A DNA stretch of 11,884 bases. Source: CAKMMH01 sp927798255 (lineage in GTDB: Bacteria > Bdellovibrionota_C > UBA2361 > CAKMMH01). Below the pieces are notes generated by a model. It did not search any database. It was not told the DNA's origin and saw only the letters and a list, made by a program, of their open reading frames with translations. Shown here in pieces: positions 6,054-11,884 of this stretch. Numbering within the stretch: the first letter of the stretch is position 1; each line of letters begins with the position of its first letter. The translations under genes were made by a program, and so were the position numbers. Location of the stretch: assembly GCA_034180415.1 (NCBI GenBank), contig JAXFOK010000026.1:1-11884 (forward strand). The letters are read 5' to 3'.

Positions 6054-8735
6054 ATGAGTAATAAAGAAGAATTATTAAATAACGATAGTACAGCATTAAA
6101 AATAGCAATTGCAGGTTTTTTGCATGATATTGGAAAGCTTGTAGAGATTGATGCAAAAAGAGCAAATGAAATTCGTCAAAAATATGATGACAATGCAGGA
6201 AAAGAATTTTATTGTCCTAAGAATGAATTTGATATTTATACACATAGACATGCATATTATACAGCTTGTGCATTAGATGATGAGGGGCTAGGGTTTCCAG
6301 ATATATTAAGAGATAGACACTATGGATTTAATATAAAAAACAATAATGGAAATGAGGAAGTAGTACGAATTATTGAAGTTTCTGCAAGGCATCATTTAAA
6401 ATTTGATACTAATGATAGTTTTTTTAACGAGTATGTAAATATTATAAAAGAAGCTGATCGCTTGGCTAGCTCAAGTGAAAGAGAGTTAGACGAAAATGAA
6501 GGAAATGTTTATCCGAAAGATTATCTTAAAACAAGACTGACTTCAATTCTTGCAAATATTTCCATTAATAAGGATGAGGTTAAGGAAGTTTTGTATAAAC
6601 TTCCATTAAAGAAATTGAGTCCAACTAGTATTTTCCCAAAATATACTAGCAATGAAGAAAATAATGAAGTCGCATTATCAGATTATAAAGATTTACTAGA
6701 TGGATTTTACGAAGATGTTAAAGGTCTTCCTTTTAAAGAAAGAAATAAAGAAAATTTAAGATTATGGTTTGAGGCATTTGATAGTTTATGGTTAAAGTAT
6801 GCTGCAAATATTCCTGAAGCTAGAGCTGGTAAAAATGCAAAAGATACATCATTATATGATCATTCAAGATTAACATCTGCGTTTGCATCTGCACTTTATC
6901 TTTATCATAAAGAAAATGAAGATAATATAAGTGAATTAAGTAATATCGATTTAAGCCTTTCAGAGCGTAATAAAGAAAAATTTATGCTAATTGCAGGTGA
7001 TTTTTGTGGTATACAAAAGTTTATTTTTGGCGATTTTTCAGGGGATAGTCATAAGTATGCTTCTAAAATATTGAGAGCAAGATCTATCATGGTGAGCCTA
7101 TATACAGAACTTGCTGCAAGTATGATATGTGAGAAAGTCGGGCTTCCTCATACTAGTGTTATTTTTAATGCAGGTGGAAAGTTTACAATTTTAGCACCTA
7201 ATATTGATAGGGTTAAAAATGCTGTGAGTGAAGCTAGAAAAGAAATTAACGATTGGTTAGTTGAAAATTTTTATGGCGAGTGTTCATTTGTTTTTGCTTA
7301 TGTTCCAGCAAGTTCTGATGAGTTTTTAGGTGGTAAATATCGAAATCTTCAAATGAAACTTCATGATGAACTTGAAAAAGAAAAGTATAACAAGTTTAGC
7401 AAAAATAATTTTGGAGTATTTGAAAAATATCTAGACAGTGTTCATTCCTCTCAAGATGTCTGCAAGATTTGTGGTAAAAGATGTAAGATTGAAAATGAAG
7501 ATTATTGTGATATTTGTAATGATTTCATAAGATTTGGTGAAAATTTTGTTAAGGAGAAATATTTAGTTGTTATAAATGAGAATTATTGGTCTGATAGCTT
7601 AAGAGAGTTTCATAATGAATATAAGCATTTAGTAGAGATCTTTGGTGGTAAATATAAAGTTGTCGTTATAAATGAAAAAGCATTGGTGGAAAATCTTGAT
7701 AACGCGAAACTACTTTCAAAGGTTTGGTATTATGGAATTGATGAAAAAACAAATGTTAAACTTTTTGCAAGAAAATTTATTAATGGATATGTTGCATCAT
7801 ATTATAATGGCGATGAAGATATCAAAGAAGAGTATCGGGATTATAGCGTTAAATCATTTGAAGTTATATCAAGTGATGCAAATAAATATAAGGGACTAGG
7901 TATAATTCAAAGAGATGATAAGAGAAAAGAAGATCCTATAAACGCTTTAGGAGTTTTAAAAGCAGACGTTGATAACCTTGGAGCAATTATGGCTTGTTGT
8001 TTACAAGATAAAATGTATACGATATCAAGACTCTCAACGTTTAGTAGGCAGTTGGATTTTTTCTTCTCTTATTATCTGCCATACTATTTAAACTATAATG
8101 ATAATGAAAATTTTAAAAATGTTTATACAGTATTTGGTGGAGGGGATGATTTATTTTTAATTGGTCCATGGAATGTAATGCAAGATTTAGTGATTAAGCT
8201 AGATGAAAAATTTAAAGAGTATGTAGGAAATAATCAACTTCTACATTTTTCGGCTGGGCTTTTCATATGTAAAGATAATATTCCTGTACGAATAATGGGT
8301 GATAATGCTGAGGAACTTCTAAGCGATGCTAAAAGTAGTAATGAAGATGGTAAAAAGCATAAATTAAATATATTTGGAGAAATTGTTTCTTTTGACGAAG
8401 TTTCTAAGTTAATTGAATTTAGAGATTATATATTAGGTTTATTTAATAATGGTAACATTACAAATACATTCTTATATAGCTTAAATAGATATATTAAAAT
8501 GAGTGAAGATGAAAGAAAAATTCTAAAAAATAATAAATATAATATTAAATCATTAGAATGTATGAAATGGAAAAGCCATTTGGCGTATAATTTATCAAGA
8601 AACTTAAAAATTGAAAAAGATGATGATATTAATGTAAATGAGGTATACGAAAATTTAAGGAGGTATATTGAAGAATATAACTCAAAATTAAGGATACCGC
8701 TTTGGACAATTTTATATAGTATTAGGGGGAATTAA
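6054..8735 (+). CDS. csm1: Cas10/Csm1, large subunit of the type III-A complex (HD nuclease and cOA synthase)
   Basis: The 893-residue protein has the full Cas10 order. The N-terminal HD domain carries H24-D25 in GFLHDIGKL and the A134-D135-RLASSSERE motif typical of Csm1, so single-stranded DNase activity is expected. The first Palm-associated part includes AGDFCGIQKFIF (near 314-325). A zinc finger is visible as C470-X2-C473 and C485-X2-C488. The second Palm has KADVDNLG (D638, D640) and the cyclase GGGDD at 695-699, so cyclic oligoadenylate synthesis should be intact. A C-terminal helical D4 domain fits residues from about 770. It is somewhat long for the family. The ATG lacks a strong Shine-Dalgarno site, unlike its neighbours. 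csm2 starts one base after its stop. It is the source of the signal read by the CARF proteins upstream. Confidence 0.97.
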   Translation: MSNKEELLNNDSTALKIAIAGFLHDIGKLVEIDAKRANEIRQKYDDNAGKEFYCPKNEFDIYTHRHAYYTACALDDEGLGFPDILRDRHYGFNIKNNNGNEEVVRIIEVSARHHLKFDTNDSFFNEYVNIIKEADRLASSSERELDENEGNVYPKDYLKTRLTSILANISINKDEVKEVLYKLPLKKLSPTSIFPKYTSNEENNEVALSDYKDLLDGFYEDVKGLPFKERNKENLRLWFEAFDSLWLKYAANIPEARAGKNAKDTSLYDHSRLTSAFASALYLYHKENEDNISELSNIDLSLSERNKEKFMLIAGDFCGIQKFIFGDFSGDSHKYASKILRARSIMVSLYTELAASMICEKVGLPHTSVIFNAGGKFTILAPNIDRVKNAVSEARKEINDWLVENFYGECSFVFAYVPASSDEFLGGKYRNLQMKLHDELEKEKYNKFSKNNFGVFEKYLDSVHSSQDVCKICGKRCKIENEDYCDICNDFIRFGENFVKEKYLVVINENYWSDSLREFHNEYKHLVEIFGGKYKVVVINEKALVENLDNAKLLSKVWYYGIDEKTNVKLFARKFINGYVASYYNGDEDIKEEYRDYSVKSFEVISSDANKYKGLGIIQRDDKRKEDPINALGVLKADVDNLGAIMACCLQDKMYTISRLSTFSRQLDFFFSYYLPYYLNYNDNENFKNVYTVFGGGDDLFLIGPWNVMQDLVIKLDEKFKEYVGNNQLLHFSAGLFICKDNIPVRIMGDNAEELLSDAKSSNEDGKKHKLNIFGEIVSFDEVSKLIEFRDYILGLFNNGNITNTFLYSLNRYIKMSEDERKILKNNKYNIKSLECMKWKSHLAYNLSRNLKIEKDDDINVNEVYENLRRYIEEYNSKLRIPLWTILYSIRGN

Positions 8736-8736
8736 G

Positions 8737-9201
8737 ATGCCAAGCAATTATAATGATGGTTACAATAATAGGAATCTATACGATAGAAATAGAGGTTATA
8801 GTTATCAGAAAAGAGATTTAGATGAATGTGTAAGAGAAGGCTTTTTAGAAAAAGAAAATGGTATTATTAAGAATACATTTTTATTTTCTGATACTGCTAA
8901 GAATGTTGCTGAGTTGTTGCAGAAAACAAATATGAAAACAACTCAAGTTAGAAAATTCTATGATGAATTTGTGCATTATGCGGATGTAGTAGGGGATAAA
9001 AATGAGAATATTGATAGGTATTTACCTGCTATAAACATGATATATGCAAAAGTTTGCTATGCAAAAACAAAGCCTACTAGTAAGGTACATCAAGCCTTTG
9101 TTGATTTTATTAAATTATTGATTGATGAAATTAACAAGACAAAAGATTTAGCAAACGCAAAGCTTTTTTTTGAGTCTGTATATGCGTTTCTAGATTTATA
9201 G
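8737..9201 (+). CDS. csm2: Csm2, small subunit of the type III-A complex
   Basis: This is a 154-residue protein at the canonical csm2 position between cas10 and csm3. Csm2 subunits are helical and line the crRNA-target duplex in the filament. The predicted helical body (about 28-154) and the ending AKLFFESVYAFLDL fit the family, whose sequences are poorly conserved, so position carries much of the call. The first 27 residues are rich in Asn, Tyr, Arg and Gly (for example GYNNRNLYDRNRGYSY) and are probably disordered. A strong AGGGGGA at 8724-8730, six bases before the ATG and inside the cas10 end, supports this start and coupled translation. Length is near the upper end for Csm2, accounted for by the extra N-terminus. 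Confidence 0.9.
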   Translation: MPSNYNDGYNNRNLYDRNRGYSYQKRDLDECVREGFLEKENGIIKNTFLFSDTAKNVAELLQKTNMKTTQVRKFYDEFVHYADVVGDKNENIDRYLPAINMIYAKVCYAKTKPTSKVHQAFVDFIKLLIDEINKTKDLANAKLFFESVYAFLDL

Positions 9202-9241
9202 AAATAGGTAATATTAGTATAAGTTTTTAGGGAGTTTGAGT

Positions 9242-9958
9242 ATGACATTACAATTAAAAGAAATTAGAGAGTTTACTGGTACAATTAAATTATTAACAGG
9301 TTTACATATCGGTGCAGGTGATTCAGTAATGCGGATAGGTGGTGCTGATAGTCTAGTCGTAAGAGATGCAAGAACTAAAATGCCTTATATTCCAGGTTCT
9401 TCTATAAAGGGCAAGTTGAGGTCTTTATTTGAACTAGAATCTGGTTTATGTAAAATATTGGATATTAAAGATTGGAATGATGAAGCTTCAGATGATGTTA
9501 AAGCCATAATTAAACTTTTTGGAATAAGTGCTGATAGTAGTAGCGACTCTAAGATGGCAGAAATTGGACCTACAAGATTATCTTTTTCGGATGCTTTTTT
9601 AAAAGAGGATTATATCGATAATCCTAATTTAGTCGAAGTAAAAGCTGAAAATAATATTGATAGAAAAACAGCTACTGCAAAGTCTCCACGTTTTATAGAA
9701 AGGGTGGTACCAGGTGTAGAGTTTAAGTTTACTATCTCTGTTAAATTTTTTGATGAAGAAAATGAAGAAGAAAATTTAAAGAATTTTATGAAATTTTTTG
9801 CACATGGTATATCTTTACTTGAGCTTGATGCATTAGGTGCTTCTGGTAGCCGTGGATATGGCAAAGTTGAGTTTACATTCGATAATAAAGATATGCAACA
9901 ATATCTTAATAGTGAAAGAATGCATAATAAAAGAATAGAGGAAGTAATAAATGGCTAA
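9242..9958 (+). CDS. csm3: Csm3, backbone RAMP subunit and target-RNA nuclease
   Basis: Csm3 forms the filament backbone and cuts bound target RNA every six bases. The protein shows GTIKLLTGLHIGAGDS (13-28) and GGADSLVVRD, in which D36 aligns by motif with the catalytic Asp of characterised Csm3 proteins (D33 of Streptococcus thermophilus). MPYIPGSSIKGKLRS then forms the RAMP glycine-rich segment, and LGASGSRGYGKVEF lies near the C-terminus. I start it at ATG 9242 (238 residues) rather than an in-frame TTG at 9236. AGGGAG (9229-9234) is 7 bases from the ATG but only 1 base from the TTG. Its last 8 bases overlap the csm4 start. Target cleavage should be active. Confidence 0.97.
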   Translation: MTLQLKEIREFTGTIKLLTGLHIGAGDSVMRIGGADSLVVRDARTKMPYIPGSSIKGKLRSLFELESGLCKILDIKDWNDEASDDVKAIIKLFGISADSSSDSKMAEIGPTRLSFSDAFLKEDYIDNPNLVEVKAENNIDRKTATAKSPRFIERVVPGVEFKFTISVKFFDEENEEENLKNFMKFFAHGISLLELDALGASGSRGYGKVEFTFDNKDMQQYLNSERMHNKRIEEVING

Positions 9959-10928
9959 TAATTTTAAATTATATTCATTTATATTAAATCCATTGTCTGC
10001 TTTTTCAACACCTTTTAAAGGGGATACATTATTTGGAATGTTTGTTTGGCAGCTTGCAAATAATAATGGATTATTAAATACAACTTTTGATGATTTCATT
10101 AAAAGTTATAAGGAAGATAATCCTTATGCTATTTTTTCATCTGCTTCACTTTTTAAAGATAATATTTTTTTCTTTAAAAGACCGAGTTGTACTTTTAGCA
10201 ATTTTAAAAATCAAAATGTTATAGATAATTTTGATACAATTAGTAAGAGAAAAGAAGATAAAAAAAAGAATTACTTTAAGGTTGCTAAAGAAGATATCGT
10301 AAATGATTATTGTATAAATATAATAAAGGATAATTTCTTAGAGATAAATGTCGATAAAGAAAATACAATTCATAATAAAATTAATAGAATTACTTCTACA
10401 ACTGGTGCCGAAGGATTTGCGCCATATTCTTCTTTAAAGGTTTATATCAAGAGGGGATATAAATTTGCCATTTTTGTTGTCTTTGATGAAAATAAGCTAT
10501 CTTTAGATAATTTAAAGAATGCATTAGCAAACATCGGAAAACAGGGATTTGGTAAGGATTCTTCAATAGGCATGGGAAAATTTGAAATAGAAGATTACTT
10601 TGAATGTCATGTAAAAAATAATGAATTTAGTCAATACTATACATTATCGCCATTTGTTTATGGTAGTGAAGATAAATTTAATAGTATTTATTATGAACCA
10701 TTTACAAGATATGGAAAACACGGAGATAATGCAGTATTTTCAGGTAATCCTTTTAAAAACCCCATTTTAATGATAGATGAAGGTGCTATAGTAAAAACTA
10801 ATGATTTATTAAAAAGAAATTATATCGGAAGAGCTTTAACAAATGTATCAAAACAATTTGACGGTAATGTTATACATCAAGGATATTCAATAGTTATTCC
10901 ATGCAAAGGAGATTGTATAAAATGTTAG
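9951..10928 (+). CDS. csm4: Csm4, RAMP subunit that binds the crRNA 5' handle
   Basis: The 325-residue protein starts FKLYSFILNPLSAFSTPF and continues KGDTLFGMFVWQLA, the typical Csm4 opening (..F.TP.kGDTLFG..vW.l). A second glycine-rich segment, GKQGFGKDSSIGMGKFEIE (residues about 194-212), is the usual Csm4 signature in the middle to C-terminal half. Csm4 joins Cas10 at the foot of the complex and holds the 8-nt repeat-derived tag of the crRNA. GAGGAA (9938-9943) lies 7 bases before the ATG. The gene overlaps csm3 by 8 bases and csm5 by 7, which indicates translational coupling and fixed stoichiometry. Confidence 0.95.
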   Translation: MANNFKLYSFILNPLSAFSTPFKGDTLFGMFVWQLANNNGLLNTTFDDFIKSYKEDNPYAIFSSASLFKDNIFFFKRPSCTFSNFKNQNVIDNFDTISKRKEDKKKNYFKVAKEDIVNDYCINIIKDNFLEINVDKENTIHNKINRITSTTGAEGFAPYSSLKVYIKRGYKFAIFVVFDENKLSLDNLKNALANIGKQGFGKDSSIGMGKFEIEDYFECHVKNNEFSQYYTLSPFVYGSEDKFNSIYYEPFTRYGKHGDNAVFSGNPFKNPILMIDEGAIVKTNDLLKRNYIGRALTNVSKQFDGNVIHQGYSIVIPCKGDCIKC

Positions 10929-11884
10929 AAGAAAGAAAACCTTTTTTAAAAACATATAATGTTTTGTTGACTACCAAATCTCCTGTACATATTGGATCAG
11001 GGGATAGTTATTTTCCTTTTTTATATATTAAACAAAGTGATAATAAATTAATGGTTTTTGATGAAGAGGAAGTTTTAACGAAATTATCAGAATTAGGTAA
11101 ATCTGAAGAATTTAATAAAATTATAAAAAGCAATAAAGGTGATAACAATAAAATGTATGATGATATACGTTTACTTTATGAAAACAAAATTACAGGTAAG
11201 CAGATATCATGTGAACCAAATGTTTTAAGAAATAATCCTGATATTGCAAGGACTATGTATTCAAATGATGGCAGGCCGTATATTCCTGGTTCTTCAGTAA
11301 AAGGAAGTATAAGAACTGCTTATTTAGCTTATAAAAAACGACAATTTGAAAATAATAATGATAATTCTAGTATTATTGAAGGTAAAAGACTTAATGCTAT
11401 GAACGATAAGCAAAAATTTAGTGTAGAACTAGATCCTTTTAAATTTTTAAAAGTATCAGATTTTATATCGTTAGATTTTGATAATAATACGGAGATAAGA
11501 GCAGAATATAATTTAATGAAAACTGGAAAAAATATATCTTCACTAGCTAATGGGGCGGTATTAGAAGTGATACCTTCTGGTAAAAAATTCTTGGGAATAA
11601 TTACTTTATATGATCCTTTAAAAAGTAATACTAATGAAAGATTGCTGGAAAATGATCTTAAAAATTCTATAATTAAATTTTTTAGTGTTTTATTTTCTAA
11701 TGTTACTAATAATGAATATTTAGACAAACATAGAAATATAGTACTTGTAAAATCACCAACATTTTCTGGGAATGATGAGATTGGTATTCAAATTGGTAAA
11801 CATTCTGGCGCAGAAGCTGTGTCTTTTAATAAAGAGTTGCGAAGTGTTAAAATTAGGTTAGAAGGAAGAAATACTAAAATTGAT
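10922..11884 (+). CDS. csm5: Csm5, crRNA 3'-end RAMP subunit (partial, runs off the right edge)
   Basis: The frame from ATG 10922 stays open for 321 codons to the window end, with no stop. The start overlaps the csm4 end, and AAAGGAG (10905-10911) precedes it by 10 bases. VLLTTKSPVHIGSGDSY (14-30), GRPYIPGSSVKGSIRTAY (about 118-135) and IGKHSGAEAVSF (from about 291) are the N-terminal RAMP motif, the glycine-rich segment and a C-terminal Csm5 motif. Csm5 caps the top of the complex and, in characterised systems, helps recruit host nucleases that trim the crRNA 3' end. The end of the gene, probably several tens of residues, is missing only because the window stops. Confidence 0.95.
   Translation, partial: MLEERKPFLKTYNVLLTTKSPVHIGSGDSYFPFLYIKQSDNKLMVFDEEEVLTKLSELGKSEEFNKIIKSNKGDNNKMYDDIRLLYENKITGKQISCEPNVLRNNPDIARTMYSNDGRPYIPGSSVKGSIRTAYLAYKKRQFENNNDNSSIIEGKRLNAMNDKQKFSVELDPFKFLKVSDFISLDFDNNTEIRAEYNLMKTGKNISSLANGAVLEVIPSGKKFLGIITLYDPLKSNTNERLLENDLKNSIIKFFSVLFSNVTNNEYLDKHRNIVLVKSPTFSGNDEIGIQIGKHSGAEAVSFNKELRSVKIRLEGRNTKID

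Noticed and set aside
7672..7899. Second + strand frame inside cas10
   Set aside because: It is an out-of-frame shadow within the continuous Cas10 reading frame.
7965..8041. Further half-matches to the operator core inside cas10 (ACGTTGATA near 7966, TCAACGTT at 8034-8041)
   Set aside because: Both are partial, lack the full palindrome and are explained by conserved coding sequence, including the DVDN Palm motif.
9236..9241. TTG start for csm3 at 9236
   Set aside because: The Shine-Dalgarno AGGGAG ends one base before the TTG but seven bases before ATG 9242, which also gives the family-like N-terminus.
9610..10099. Two reverse-strand open frames over csm3 and csm4
   Set aside because: They are antisense to conserved RAMP motifs and have compositions typical of shadow frames.
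11329..11727. Reverse-strand 132-codon open frame near the right edge
   Set aside because: The + strand csm5 frame runs through the entire stretch with clear family motifs on both sides.

Overview
The window is the effector half of a type III-A (Csm) CRISPR-Cas locus on the + strand of a very AT-rich genome, roughly three quarters A+T by eye. Shine-Dalgarno-like sites precede most genes and the code is standard, so a low-GC bacterium fits. I cannot name the taxon from the sequence. All supported genes point the same way, and no cas1/cas2 adaptation genes, RNA genes, insertion sequences or clear intrinsic terminators are visible.

Layout. Positions 1-197 hold the last repeats of a CRISPR array that continues off the left edge (37-nt repeats, 30-nt spacers). 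Its cas-proximal repeat is degenerate, which marks this as the trailer end. Directly abutting it, 198-428 is the decayed 3' end of a DUF4143-type ATPase gene with two in-frame amber codons. A short gene-poor stretch follows to 556. Next come two tandem paralogous CARF-HEPN RNases of the TM1812/Csx2 (Csx1-like) type (557-1831 and 1976-3442), separated by a 144-bp gap carrying a promoter-like and operator-like arrangement. A Csx20-like putative ring nuclease (3446-3838), Cas6 (3871-4875) and an NE0113-family CARF protein with a Cys-rich insert (4896-5975) follow. After a 78-bp gap come cas10/csm1, csm2, csm3, csm4 and the 5' part of csm5, which runs off the right edge. The csm genes are almost gapless or overlapping and clearly form one operon.

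How it works together (family knowledge plus inference). Cas6 cuts the array transcript into crRNAs, which load into the Csm1-5 complex. Target RNA binding activates the Cas10 HD nuclease and the Palm cyclase (GGDD intact), which makes cyclic oligoadenylates. The two CARF-HEPN proteins are the likely cOA-activated RNases. The Csx20-like and NE0113-family proteins are candidates for cOA sensing or degradation. No canonical csm6 is present in the window, so the CARF genes probably supply that arm.

Most notable: four putative cOA-handling proteins in one locus; a near-identical palindrome (TATCAACGTTGATA) in two intergenic gaps, once between good -35 and -10 boxes; and an array that ends exactly against a truncated pseudogene.
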